From positions 111,334 through 175,333 of the forward strand of contig NZ_JAHKPN010000026.1 of the NCBI RefSeq assembly GCF_018860545.1: a stretch of DNA of 64,000 nucleotides. The letters are read 5' to 3'. The position numbers and the translations under genes are program-made. Shown piece by piece: positions 49,890 to 59,086 of this stretch (positions within the stretch are counted from its first letter, which is position 1; every line of letters begins with the position of its first letter). Below the pieces are notes generated by a model. The model was given only the letters and a program-made list of their open reading frames with translations, made no database searches and had not been told where the DNA came from. Origin of the DNA: Winogradskyella psychrotolerans. GTDB lineage: Bacteria > Bacteroidota > Bacteroidia > Flavobacteriales > Flavobacteriaceae.

Positions 49890-50111
49890 TGCATTCCATA
49901 TTTAAAGATAATTGAAATCCATAACTTTATAGATGTCAAACGTTGAATTTTATGGAAATCTTATAAAATTGAAAATAATTTGAAGATTCTTGCAACACTT
50001 CAAATTTTATGTCGTCTTTAAGGTGTAACCAATCAAAAAACTAAAACCAAAATCAGCACGTTTCAAATTCATATTGTTGAAAAATGTAGGCAGAATGATA
50101 GACAAGCGCAG

Positions 50112-50609
50112 ATGCAATTGTACAATCAATACTGTAATGGCATGCTAACCGTAGCACTCAGATTTGTTAATGATACGATGGAGGCCGAGGATGTTGTACA
50201 AGAAGCGTTTATTAAAGCGTTTTCTAAATTAGAACAATACAAAGCGGAAGTAAGCTTTGGAGCATGGCTGAAACGTATCGTTATTAATACATGTATTGAT
50301 GTTGTAAAGTCGAAAAAACAACGTATCGTAGAATTAGAAGCCTATCATTTAAATGTTATTGAAGACAACAATGATAAAGACTGGACAGTTGACGAAGGGA
50401 TTTCAATGGATGACGTTAAAATAGCGATAGAGGCACTGCCAGAAAAATACAAGTTTGTTGTGTTGCTGTATTTAATGGAAGGCTACGATCATAAAGAGAT
50501 TTCTGAAATTTTAAATATTACAGAGATTGCTTCTCGAACACAACTATCGCGAGGAAAGCAAAAATTAAAAGATGCATTAAAACTGAAAAGAAATGGGACA
50601 AGATCTTAG
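50112..50609 (+). CDS. ECF RNA polymerase sigma factor, true start unclear
   Basis: A sigma-70 family factor of the extracytoplasmic type. Region 2 is seen in MEAEDVVQEAFIKAFSKLEQY and region 4 in ALPEKYKFVVLLYLMEGYDHKEISEILNI. The first ATG (50112) cuts into region 2: the frame upstream reads IHIVEKCRQNDRQAQ, which is the normal helix of this family. No ATG, GTG or TTG exists in frame before a stop at 50019-50021, so initiation may use ATT or ATC (for example 50067 or 50052), or the sequence has lost its start. It overlaps the next gene by 17 bp. Confidence 0.88.
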   Translation: MQLYNQYCNGMLTVALRFVNDTMEAEDVVQEAFIKAFSKLEQYKAEVSFGAWLKRIVINTCIDVVKSKKQRIVELEAYHLNVIEDNNDKDWTVDEGISMDDVKIAIEALPEKYKFVVLLYLMEGYDHKEISEILNITEIASRTQLSRGKQKLKDALKLKRNGTRS

Positions 50610-51162
50610 AAATTTATGTAAACAAGACCCAAAGGATCAGCAAGCAACAATGTCTGAAGGTCATGAAGCACGTTTTCTTGAAAAATTAGAAAATGAGTTT
50701 CCTATAGAGAAAAAACAAACTAATAGATTCGGGTTTTTAAATATAGCAGCGAGTGTCATTGTATTGTTAGGGTTAAGTTACGGAGGGTATCGCTATTTTC
50801 AAACTCCTTCAGAAACAGTTGAGCCAACTAAAGTTGTTGATGCCCCAATTAAAACTTTGGGAGATGTGTCACCAGACTTAAAAAAGGTGGAAGATTACTA
50901 TTTGGCAAGTATTAATCTGGAGCTATCTAAAGTGCAACTCACCCCAGAAAATAAAGAATTATTTGATGGCTACGTCGGAAGGCTGAAAGAGTTAAATGAT
51001 GAATATAAAACCTTAACGTTAGAGTTAAACAACAACGGCCCCAATGCCGCCACTTTAGATGCACTTATCAATAATCTGAAGTTTAGACTCAATTTAGTAA
51101 TGCGCCTTAAAGAAAAATTATTGGAATTTAAAGACGATTCCGTGACACAAGAAACTTTATAA
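50593..51162 (+). CDS. Single-pass membrane protein, putative anti-sigma-like regulator
   Basis: A 189-residue protein: N-terminal cytoplasmic ~45 residues, one membrane helix (about residues 48-66, NIAASVIVLLGLSYGGYRYF), then a mostly helical outer part rich in Lys and Leu (KVEDYYLASINLELSKVQL). It lacks the zinc-binding HxxxCxxC of classical anti-sigma factors. Position overlapping a sigma gene by 17 bp suggests it controls that factor. Similar genes lie behind ECF sigma genes in Flavobacteriaceae; I infer the role from position only. Confidence 0.75.
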   Translation: MGQDLRNLCKQDPKDQQATMSEGHEARFLEKLENEFPIEKKQTNRFGFLNIAASVIVLLGLSYGGYRYFQTPSETVEPTKVVDAPIKTLGDVSPDLKKVEDYYLASINLELSKVQLTPENKELFDGYVGRLKELNDEYKTLTLELNNNGPNAATLDALINNLKFRLNLVMRLKEKLLEFKDDSVTQETL

Positions 51163-51241
51163 AGAATCAATCAATCAATTAATCAAAAAACGAACAGATG
51201 TTACGCGGCTTTGCTGGGTACATCTAAAAAAATCAAACATT

Positions 51242-52795
51242 ATGAACACCATTAGAATTTTAGTTATGTGTCTAATAACCACGTTTTGTTATGCACAGAA
51301 AAAGATGAGTAAAACATCACAATCCATCAAAGTGAATAAGGCTGTGGTTGTAGAATTATACACCAGCTATGTAGAGATAGAGATAGACACCTGGAATAAA
51401 GATGTCGTTGAAGTTGAAGCTTATATTGAGGGAGATAAATTATCTGACGAGGAATTAAAAAACGCATTAAAAGTATGGCAACTTAAAGTTGAAGGTTCTA
51501 ATGATAAGGTTGTTATTTCCTCTACAGGAGGTCTGAATTCGGTATCATATCCTCATGAAGATTATGCCGACGTATTACAAGAACTGGAGTACCAGTTAAT
51601 TGAATTACCAGCAGTGCCCGTGATGCCAGAACTACCAATGATGCCGGCATTAGTAGAAATGCCAGCCATGCCAGAAATGCCAGCCATGCCTGTAATGCCA
51701 AAACTGCCAAAGTTGCCCAAAAACATTACAACAATAGATTTTGATTACGAAGCATATCAAAAGGATGGTGAGGACTATTTAGCTGAATGGAGCAAAAAGT
51801 ATGAAAAGCAAGGTGGTAAAGAATTTCAGAAAAAGATGGAAGACTGGGCACGTAAGTTTGGAGACTCAGGATATCAGGAGAAAATGGAAAAATGGGGAGA
51901 AGAATACGGGAAGCGTTTTGAAGGCAAATGGGCAAAAGATATGGAAAAATGGGGAGAGAAATTTGGAGAGACCTACGGTAAGGATATGGAAAAATGGGGA
52001 GAGGAATTTGGTGAAAAATTTGGAAAGGAATGGGAAGAAAAAATGGAAGCTTGGGGAGAGCGTTTAGAGAAACAAATGGAACAACGGGCCGAAGCTATGG
52101 AAAAAAGAGGTGAGTCTTTAGAGAAAAGGCAAGAAGCGCTTGCCAAACAATACGAACATATGGCGGATAGAAGTTCTTCTGTTTATGTAAAGCGTTTAGA
52201 ATCGGGAAACAAGAGTAAAACAAAAAAGGTGATTAAAATTAAAATCCCTAAAAAAGCCCAACTAAAAACCAATATTAGACACGGTGAACTGAAAATAACC
52301 TCTACAATACACAATATGAAAGGCGATATTTCGCATTCATTTTTAGTAGCAGAACACATTGATGGAAGCGAGACTTCCATCAATGTCTCTTATTCGCCAG
52401 TCATGGTGAATACCTGGAACCTAGGAACTTTAAATCTCAATTTTGTAGATAAAGCTCAGATTAAAACCGCTCAAAATTTAGTGCTCAATTCGAAATCGTC
52501 TAATATAACCGTTGGGAATTTGAATGATACTGCTATTATTGATGGCAGTTTCGGTGATTTAACGATTTCTAATTTAAGTGCCACCTTTAAGAATCTTAAT
52601 TTAGTATTAGAAAATAGCGATGCACTAATCAACTTGCCACAAGCTATAGATTATACGCTGTACTTTAAAGGCAACCGTTCAAAGTATAATAACAAAACGA
52701 CTGAACAAAAAACAATTCGTCATTATCCTGATGGTCAGAATTCTAATCGAAATATTGTGGTCAATGCTAAATTTAGTAATGTGATTATTAATTAA
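51242..52795 (+). CDS. Exported repeat protein with DUF4097-like beta domain
   Basis: A 517-residue exported protein (signal ending FCYAQ). Layout: an N-terminal beta domain, a Pro/Met-rich linker (about residues 122-161, repeats of 'MPxMPxL'), a charged helical segment with four ~15-residue repeats of the form KDMEKWGEEFGE (about residues 213-275) followed by Glu/Arg-rich helix to ~297, and a C-terminal beta-helix-like DUF4097 region (about residues 330-517, NITVGNLNDTAIIDGSFGDL). Third gene of the sigma-factor operon; probably its surface or periplasmic output or sensor. Confidence 0.8.
   Translation: MNTIRILVMCLITTFCYAQKKMSKTSQSIKVNKAVVVELYTSYVEIEIDTWNKDVVEVEAYIEGDKLSDEELKNALKVWQLKVEGSNDKVVISSTGGLNSVSYPHEDYADVLQELEYQLIELPAVPVMPELPMMPALVEMPAMPEMPAMPVMPKLPKLPKNITTIDFDYEAYQKDGEDYLAEWSKKYEKQGGKEFQKKMEDWARKFGDSGYQEKMEKWGEEYGKRFEGKWAKDMEKWGEKFGETYGKDMEKWGEEFGEKFGKEWEEKMEAWGERLEKQMEQRAEAMEKRGESLEKRQEALAKQYEHMADRSSSVYVKRLESGNKSKTKKVIKIKIPKKAQLKTNIRHGELKITSTIHNMKGDISHSFLVAEHIDGSETSINVSYSPVMVNTWNLGTLNLNFVDKAQIKTAQNLVLNSKSSNITVGNLNDTAIIDGSFGDLTISNLSATFKNLNLVLENSDALINLPQAIDYTLYFKGNRSKYNNKTTEQKTIRHYPDGQNSNRNIVVNAKFSNVIIN
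51600..52130 (+). repeat. Coding short-repeat tracts (MPxLP and KWGEEFGE units)
   Basis: Two in-frame repeat tracts: ATGCCAG-type units over 51610-51720 and AAATGGGGAGA-type units recurring near 51885, 51945, 51990 and 52050. They are low-complexity, so slippage could change unit number without a frameshift. Confidence 0.65.
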
Positions 52796-52843
52796 TCTTA
52801 AATCCGTATTTTTATAGAGAACTAACGACTTTAAACATAAATT

Positions 52844-54343
52844 ATGAGATCCATCACTCAATTTGCTATAGTGTGCTTTTTTACAGCATGCTTTTTTTGT
52901 TGTAAAACAGATTCTAACACTAAAGTTAACTCAGAAGTCAATAACTATGATGCATTTATTTCAAAATTAAAAGCGAAGGGCATTGCTATAGGTAATATTC
53001 TAGTGTATAAAGATGGTGCTATTATATATCAAAGTTCTAACGGATTACGGTCTATAGACCCAATAGATTCGTTGAATTTAAACTCACAGTTTAGACTGGC
53101 ATCCGTAAGCAAACAATTTACTGGTATGGCTATTATGAAATTAAAAGAAGCAGGTAAATTGGAGTATGATCAAAAGGTAAATACTATATTAACCGACTTT
53201 CCTTATGATCATATTACCGTTCGTCAATTATTGCATCATACTTCAGGACTTACAGATTACGAGCGTTTGATTGCTGAGAATTTTGTAAAGGAAGATTCGA
53301 CTAAAAAGTACATTTTAGGTAATAATGAGATATTAACTGAGTTTTACCGTGTGAATCCGGAGTTAGATTTTCAACCTGGAGATAAATGGGAGTACAGTAA
53401 TACAGGTTATTTGGTTTTAGCATCGATTGTAGAAAAAATATCGGGTCAACACTTTAAAGCGTTTTTAAAAGAACAGATTACAGATCCTGTGGGCATGACA
53501 AACACAACCTTGTACAGCTATCAAATAGAAGCTGATTCCACAATGCCTAATCGTGTATTTGGTTACCAATTGGCATTAAACCAGAACGATTTAGTGTCAA
53601 ATGATTACCATATTGTAAACGATGTTAGAGGTGATGGAGGAATTTATTCAACCTTAGAAGATTTATACAAATGGAATATGGCCTTAGCTAACCATACTAT
53701 AATTCCAAAAGCCTATTTAGATGACGCTTGGACGCCAGGTATTTTAAATAATGGAGATCTTACCAACTATGGTTTTGGTTGGTTTTTAGAGCAGGATCCA
53801 TCCAAACCAAAAACAGTCTTTCACTCTGGTGGTTGGGTTGGTTTTGTAACGTTTTTATATAATGAACTCGATACAAAAAGTGGTTTTATAATATTAACCA
53901 ACAATACAACCAATGACTTTGGAACCATTATAAATGGGATTTCAAATATTAGAGCCGGACAACCTTACGAAATGCCAAAAACAGCACTAGCTGCAGGAAT
54001 GGCAAAGCGTATTTTAACAGAGGATTCAAACACGGCAATGCGCTACTACCATGCTCATAAAATGGATACCCTTAATTATTCGGTGTCTGAAGGAGATTTA
54101 AATGTGTTAGGCTATCAATTATTAAACGAAGATGAACTAGATGCAGCATTGGCTATTTTTAAATTAAATATTGAAGAACATCCCACTTCGGCAAATCCAT
54201 ACGATAGTTATGGTGATGCCTTATTGTTAAAAGGCGACTCTATACATGCGTTGAAGAATTTCAAAAAATGTTTCGAAATGGATAGTACCTTAACCTATGC
54301 AAAGGATAAATCTGAAAAATTAGAAGCCGCATTACAACCATGA
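52844..54343 (+). CDS. Beta-lactamase-fold serine hydrolase with C-terminal TPR, lipoprotein
   Basis: A 499-residue protein with a Cys-rich lipoprotein signal (TACFFCCKTD). The catalytic fold has Ser87-Val-Ser-Lys90 (LASVSKQFTGM), the second motif YSN (WEYSNTGYLVLA) and the third HSG (FHSGGWVGF). The last ~70 residues form tetratricopeptide-like helices (LNEDELDAALAIFKLN, YDSYGDALLLKGDSIHAL). This fusion is common in Bacteroidota hydrolases of unknown substrate. The stop overlaps the M23 gene start by 4 bp. Confidence 0.9.
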   Translation: MRSITQFAIVCFFTACFFCCKTDSNTKVNSEVNNYDAFISKLKAKGIAIGNILVYKDGAIIYQSSNGLRSIDPIDSLNLNSQFRLASVSKQFTGMAIMKLKEAGKLEYDQKVNTILTDFPYDHITVRQLLHHTSGLTDYERLIAENFVKEDSTKKYILGNNEILTEFYRVNPELDFQPGDKWEYSNTGYLVLASIVEKISGQHFKAFLKEQITDPVGMTNTTLYSYQIEADSTMPNRVFGYQLALNQNDLVSNDYHIVNDVRGDGGIYSTLEDLYKWNMALANHTIIPKAYLDDAWTPGILNNGDLTNYGFGWFLEQDPSKPKTVFHSGGWVGFVTFLYNELDTKSGFIILTNNTTNDFGTIINGISNIRAGQPYEMPKTALAAGMAKRILTEDSNTAMRYYHAHKMDTLNYSVSEGDLNVLGYQLLNEDELDAALAIFKLNIEEHPTSANPYDSYGDALLLKGDSIHALKNFKKCFEMDSTLTYAKDKSEKLEAALQP

Positions 54344-55017
54344 CCATATTAGATTTGCTAACCCAACTTGAAGCTCATCCTTTAGTGGATCCTTCTATTC
54401 CAAAAGCATCCTATATGCCTTTGGATTTATCCGTTGATAATTCAGAATTACAAGCTGTTAATGTTTCAGATGCGGAAGATTTAGAACGTTATATTTGGAG
54501 GTATATGATAGCTAATAAGGCTAAAATAGCTTATGGTGGTTATCTTGAAAAACGAGGAATTTACCAACGGAGTACATATTTTAATCAAACAAATCCAGAA
54601 ACCGAACGCAATATTCACTTAGGATTAGATTTATGGATTGAGGCTGATACACCCATTTTTGCACCTTTAGCAGGAACCATTCACAGTTTTAAAAACAATA
54701 CGAATCATGGTGATTATGGACCGACTATCATTTTAAAGCATCATAGTGAAGGGGGTGAGTTTTATACTTTGTATGGCCATTTAAGTATAGCATCCATTGA
54801 AGATTTAGAGGTTGGAGTAGAAGTGACCCAAGGTGCGCAAATTGGAACACTCGGCATGGCTAAGGTTAATGGAGATTATCCTCCGCATTTACACTTTCAG
54901 ATCATACATGATATTCAAGATTTTAGTGGTGATTATCCTGGAGTGAGTAATCAACTCGATTTAGCCTTTTATAAAAACAACTGTCCTGATCCTAATTTGC
55001 TATTGAAGCTATATTAA
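54340..55017 (+). CDS. M23 family metallopeptidase without signal peptide
   Basis: A 225-residue protein with a LytM/M23 zinc-peptidase core: HLGLDLWIE carries the first His and Asp ligands, and HLHFQII carries the last pair. No signal peptide or membrane segment is visible, unlike most peptidoglycan hydrolases of this family; the YGGYLEKRGIYQRSTYF lead resembles the M23 domain found in some aminotransferase and kinase fusion proteins. It is coupled by ATGA overlap to the TPR hydrolase and overlaps the permease gene 3' end by 4 bp. Confidence 0.85.
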   Translation: MTILDLLTQLEAHPLVDPSIPKASYMPLDLSVDNSELQAVNVSDAEDLERYIWRYMIANKAKIAYGGYLEKRGIYQRSTYFNQTNPETERNIHLGLDLWIEADTPIFAPLAGTIHSFKNNTNHGDYGPTIILKHHSEGGEFYTLYGHLSIASIEDLEVGVEVTQGAQIGTLGMAKVNGDYPPHLHFQIIHDIQDFSGDYPGVSNQLDLAFYKNNCPDPNLLLKLY

Positions 55018-56294
55018 GCTTTCTTTTCAGAAGTTTTATAAATCCATTCAACAATAAAGCACAACCCAATAATTCCAAGAGAGACCAACACTCCTGTAAG
55101 ATTCGATTGGTATTGTTGATTAATTAAAATCACTAAGGCGATCAGGCACAATATACAGCCACTTATCGGAATGATTTTATTACTACCTGTGTCTTTGGTG
55201 CACTTAAAACCTACCCAATTGACAATTCCAAAAATGAGAATAAACCCAACGCTTCCAGCCGTTGAAATACTTTCTAAGTCAAGGATATTGACAAGCACTA
55301 ATGTAGCGATTGCGGTTATTAATAAACCTATCGGCTGATTCCAGAGTTTAGAGGTAAAATGATGTGGCAATTCATCATCTTCGGCAATTTCAAAATTCAC
55401 ACGACTGCCTCCATATAAAGAGGCATTTATCGCGGAGAATGTAGAGATTAAGGCCGCAATAGTTATAATGGTGAAACCGATTTTACCAAGCATAGGTTTT
55501 GCGGCTTCGGCCAAAACATAATCTTCTGCGGTGGCAATGGTGTTAAAAGGCAATGAGCCCACCGTCACAATAGCGATGATTATATAGAGTACAATGACAA
55601 AGATTACAGAGTAATAGTAGGCTTTTGGGATGTTCTTTTCGGGATTTATAATATCTGGAGCTGCATTCGCAATGAGTTCAAAACCTTCATAAGCGACAAA
55701 AATCACCATGCCTGCTGCAAATAATTGTACGGGAGATTCCCAATTAGAAATGGCCAGTTGTGATAGGTTAGGGTTTCCAATAAGGCCGTAAGCACCAATA
55801 CCAATAAACCCAATTAAAATAATTAGTTTTATGATGACGGCATACGATTCTATTTTCCCAACAACCGCAATACTATAATAATTTATCGCTGTGGCGAGGA
55901 TGATAATAGCACTGGCATAAATATGAAAATCGATTGTAGTGTTTGAGGTAATGGCGAATAGATTAGGTGCATACGACCCAAAAGCAGAAGCGTAAAGCGA
56001 AAGCATAATAATATAACTCACCCAAAGCAAGTTATTAATGGCTCCACTAAAAATAGACACTCCAAAGCCTTGGTTAATAAACTTTACAGTGCCTCCACGA
56101 TCCGGATATTTTTGAGATAGTTTCACATAACTATACGACGTGATTAATGCTAGAAGTCCAGCACATAAAAAGGCGACAGGTGTTCCGCCATGTGCGATAG
56201 AAACGGCTAATCCGAGAACGGCAAAAATACCACCACCAACCATACCACCTATACCAATAGAAATCGCGTCTTTTAAACTTATTTTGTCTGCCAT
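55014..56294 (-). CDS. APC family amino acid permease
   Basis: A 426-residue inner-membrane transporter with about 12 hydrophobic segments. The first helix has GIGGMVGGGIFAVLGL, the substrate-site glycine motif of amino acid-polyamine-organocation transporters, and a later segment has FVAYEGFELIANAAPDI. Substrate unknown; the shortened C-terminus fits the bacterial APC type. It converges with the M23 gene, overlapping it by 4 bp. Confidence 0.9.
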   Translation of the reverse strand: MADKISLKDAISIGIGGMVGGGIFAVLGLAVSIAHGGTPVAFLCAGLLALITSYSYVKLSQKYPDRGGTVKFINQGFGVSIFSGAINNLLWVSYIIMLSLYASAFGSYAPNLFAITSNTTIDFHIYASAIIILATAINYYSIAVVGKIESYAVIIKLIILIGFIGIGAYGLIGNPNLSQLAISNWESPVQLFAAGMVIFVAYEGFELIANAAPDIINPEKNIPKAYYYSVIFVIVLYIIIAIVTVGSLPFNTIATAEDYVLAEAAKPMLGKIGFTIITIAALISTFSAINASLYGGSRVNFEIAEDDELPHHFTSKLWNQPIGLLITAIATLVLVNILDLESISTAGSVGFILIFGIVNWVGFKCTKDTGSNKIIPISGCILCLIALVILINQQYQSNLTGVLVSLGIIGLCFIVEWIYKTSEKKA

Positions 56295-56355
56295 AGTAAT
56301 AAAACTGATTCGTTATTAGAAGGAGGATTTAAAAATTATGAATACACTAATGGCT

Positions 56356-56781
56356 TTAGGTTTTATCAATGGCGTTAGGTTTGTTTATCGTTTTAGAGGC
56401 GAATACATGCCCTAAATAGAAGCCCACAATCGCAAATACACCATCTGAAAGTGTAAACCATAGTTCTTTTGGCAACATCACGATATTAAAGAATGTAGCC
56501 GCAAGCATTAGCGCTCCAACGATGTAACTTGGCACCATACTGGTTTTAGATATTTTGGCCGCTACAAGCATTCCAATATACACACCAACGAAATGGGCGA
56601 TGACGACACATATTTTCATGCCCACAGGAATCTTATTCATGTTGTTGCTTAGCCAGTCCATATTTAATGGGTCTGCGCCATCTGGTAGTGGAAATAGGTT
56701 ATGACCGATTAGATTTTCGATGAGGTAAACACTTAGTGATGCTGCGATAAAGCCAATAATGGTGGCTAATACATGTCTCAT
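56356..56781 (-). CDS. Four-helix membrane protein of unknown function
   Basis: A 141-residue protein with four predicted membrane helices (for example VLATIIGFIAASLSVYLI at the start and GVFAIVGFYLGHVFAS near the end), the pattern of small Bacteroidota integral membrane proteins with no assigned function. It lies between the S9 peptidase gene and the permease gene on the same strand, with gaps of 57 and 61 bp, so it may be co-transcribed with either. Confidence 0.75.
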   Translation of the reverse strand: MRHVLATIIGFIAASLSVYLIENLIGHNLFPLPDGADPLNMDWLSNNMNKIPVGMKICVVIAHFVGVYIGMLVAAKISKTSMVPSYIVGALMLAATFFNIVMLPKELWFTLSDGVFAIVGFYLGHVFASKTINKPNAIDKT

Positions 56782-56838
56782 TATTCCAATTGATTAGTGG
56801 TTATTATAAATGCTATGTGTATTTAAAGGTATGAATTA

Positions 56839-58746
56839 TTATAGGGTTTCTTTTAACCACTTAAAAAATTCGTGTTGCCATACGAGTGCATTTTGAGGAT
56901 TTAATACCCAGTGGTTCTCTTCAGGGAAATATAATAATTTGCTTTTCAATCCTAATAGTTGTGCCGCTTGGTAAGCGCTTAAGCCTTGTTCAATTGGCAC
57001 TCTGTAATCTTTTCCACCTTGGATGATTAACATTGGCGTATTCCATTCTGCAACCTTGTTCACCGGATTAAATTCATTATAAGCCTTTTGTGCCTTTTTA
57101 TTATCTTGGTCCCAATACGCTCCTCCAAAATCATGATTCACGAAGAATAATTCTTCGGTGGTGCCATACATCGATCTGGTATCAAAAACACCATCTTGAG
57201 AAATAAAGGTTTTAAAGCGGTTGTTGTGAATTCCGGCTAAATAAAACACAGAATAGCCACCAAAACTAGCACCAATAGCACCCAATCGGTCGTTGTCTAC
57301 ATAGGGTTCTTTGGCGATATCATCAATAGCAGACAGGTAATCGTCCATCACTTGGCCTCCCCAATCTTTACTAATATCTTCATTCCATTTTACACCATGG
57401 CCTGGCATGCCACGGCGGTTAGGTGCTACGACAATATAGCCTTGTGACGCCATGAGTTGGAAATTCCAACGGTACGAATAAAACTGAGATAAGGGAGATT
57501 GTGGTCCACCTTGCGCATATAATAAGGTTGGGTATTTTTTTGTCGCATCAAAATTAGGAGGTAGAATCACCCAAACCAACATTTGTTGGCCATCGGTTGT
57601 GGTGACGTAACGTTTTTCGACTTTGGGTAAATCGACACTATTGTATAAATCCTTGTTGATGTTGGTGAGTTGGGTAAAGCTTTTCTTTTTTAGGTTGAAA
57701 TTATAAATATCAGCCGCATGGTTCATGTCGGTTCTGGTTACCAATAACGTCTTGTCTTTTTGAGCGATAATACTAGTCACATCAAACTGTCCTTCCGAAA
57801 GTTGTTCTACTACCGGAGCGATACGTTTTTTACCAGGATAATTCACTTTGAAAAGTTGAATGGTGCCGTCTACAGGTGCTGTGAAATAGACCGTGTTGCC
57901 ATCGTTACTCCATAGAAAGCTTCTGACGGTGCCATCCCATTGTTGGGTTAGGTTTTGTTGTATGCCATTGTTTAAAACGATGATGTCGTTTTTATCGCTT
58001 TCGTAGCCATCGGTTTTCATTTGTAACCACGCCAATGCACCCGTTGAAGCAAACGCCGGATTGGTATCGTAGCCTTTGTTATCTTCTGTAATGTTCTCCG
58101 TGGTTTTTGTGGCTAAGGTGTATTTGTAAATGTCTGTATTGGTGCTGGTAGCATAGGCTTTGCCTTTTAGCTTTTTACTGACATAGTAAATGGCTTTACT
58201 GTCTGGCGACCAGATATAATCTTCATCACCACCAAACGGTTTTTGAGGGGTGTGATAAGGTTCGTTAGGCATAATGTCTATGGCTGAGGTATCCTCTGCA
58301 CCGACTTTTTTATAAAATAAATGGTTGAAACTGCCATCGCTCCAAGTATCCCAATGGCGAATGTCTAAGTCTGAAAATATATACACATCAGACTTATCTA
58401 GATGCTTATAAGCGTCAGTTCCCTTTATGTTTTCGATATGAACCTCGTTATTAAATAACTGAAAGTTGCCATCTGCAGAGGTATTTTTGTCGGTTGCTTT
58501 GACGTCTTCCTCTTTTATTTCAACGCTAGCACCACCATCTACAGGCATTTTAAAGTACTTGGAATCGTAACTATTGTCTTCAATGTTTGGTGTTTTTACC
58601 TTAAAAAATAGGGTCGTTCCTTCGCTATCTAAACCCATAACACTAAGGCGTTCTACTTGCCATAATAATTCTGGGGTCATTGTTTTTTGTGCGATCATTA
58701 GGTTGCTTGTCAGGATTAATGTGAAAATAAAGAGGGTGTTTTTCAT
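56839..58746 (-). CDS. S9 family prolyl oligopeptidase-type peptidase, exported
   Basis: A 635-residue exported protein (signal ending NLMIAQ). The first ~350 residues form a beta-propeller of the DPP IV/acylaminoacyl-peptidase type. The catalytic alpha/beta-hydrolase domain follows: GASFGGYSVFYLAG holds the nucleophilic Ser, GGKDYRVP the Asp and ENHWVL the His. It removes dipeptides or short peptides in the periplasm. It starts the leftward row S9-membrane protein-permease, consistent with peptide breakdown and amino acid uptake. Confidence 0.93.
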   Translation of the reverse strand: MKNTLFIFTLILTSNLMIAQKTMTPELLWQVERLSVMGLDSEGTTLFFKVKTPNIEDNSYDSKYFKMPVDGGASVEIKEEDVKATDKNTSADGNFQLFNNEVHIENIKGTDAYKHLDKSDVYIFSDLDIRHWDTWSDGSFNHLFYKKVGAEDTSAIDIMPNEPYHTPQKPFGGDEDYIWSPDSKAIYYVSKKLKGKAYATSTNTDIYKYTLATKTTENITEDNKGYDTNPAFASTGALAWLQMKTDGYESDKNDIIVLNNGIQQNLTQQWDGTVRSFLWSNDGNTVYFTAPVDGTIQLFKVNYPGKKRIAPVVEQLSEGQFDVTSIIAQKDKTLLVTRTDMNHAADIYNFNLKKKSFTQLTNINKDLYNSVDLPKVEKRYVTTTDGQQMLVWVILPPNFDATKKYPTLLYAQGGPQSPLSQFYSYRWNFQLMASQGYIVVAPNRRGMPGHGVKWNEDISKDWGGQVMDDYLSAIDDIAKEPYVDNDRLGAIGASFGGYSVFYLAGIHNNRFKTFISQDGVFDTRSMYGTTEELFFVNHDFGGAYWDQDNKKAQKAYNEFNPVNKVAEWNTPMLIIQGGKDYRVPIEQGLSAYQAAQLLGLKSKLLYFPEENHWVLNPQNALVWQHEFFKWLKETL

Positions 58747-59086
58747 AATGGCTCATTCAATTATTTGCAAGTGTAAAGTTAAGAAGATTTTTCCATTGCA
58801 TGGAACGGTAGTGTCAGTCTTCTGTATTTTTGCAGTAGGTTGATGGGGTGTATTTCCGTCTTAATTGCGGTGGATTATTGGTAATTTGGAGTAAAATGCC
58901 TCTAGGCCTTGGTATGACTCGCTTTAACCGTGCTTTAACCATATTATAAGCACGCTATAACCACGCTATAACCTGTATTTTTGGATGTGCGTTTTTTGCA
59001 TGACCATGGGTTGAGTTTTGGTGTAACGCTATTTGGATTTGCTGCGATAGGTTATTGAATATAGCTTATTTTTTTAGCTTATCTCA
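58747..59086. other. Intergenic region left of the cassette-like array
   Basis: No gene is supported. It contains a short degenerate tandem: four GCTWTAACC units at 58921-58973, two as GCTTTAACC and two as GCTATAACC, with 11-bp period within each pair. Confidence 0.4.

Noticed and set aside
58574..58843. Plus-strand open frame over the S9 peptidase 5' end
   Set aside because: Antisense to a strong signal-peptide-bearing gene and without recognisable sequence features.
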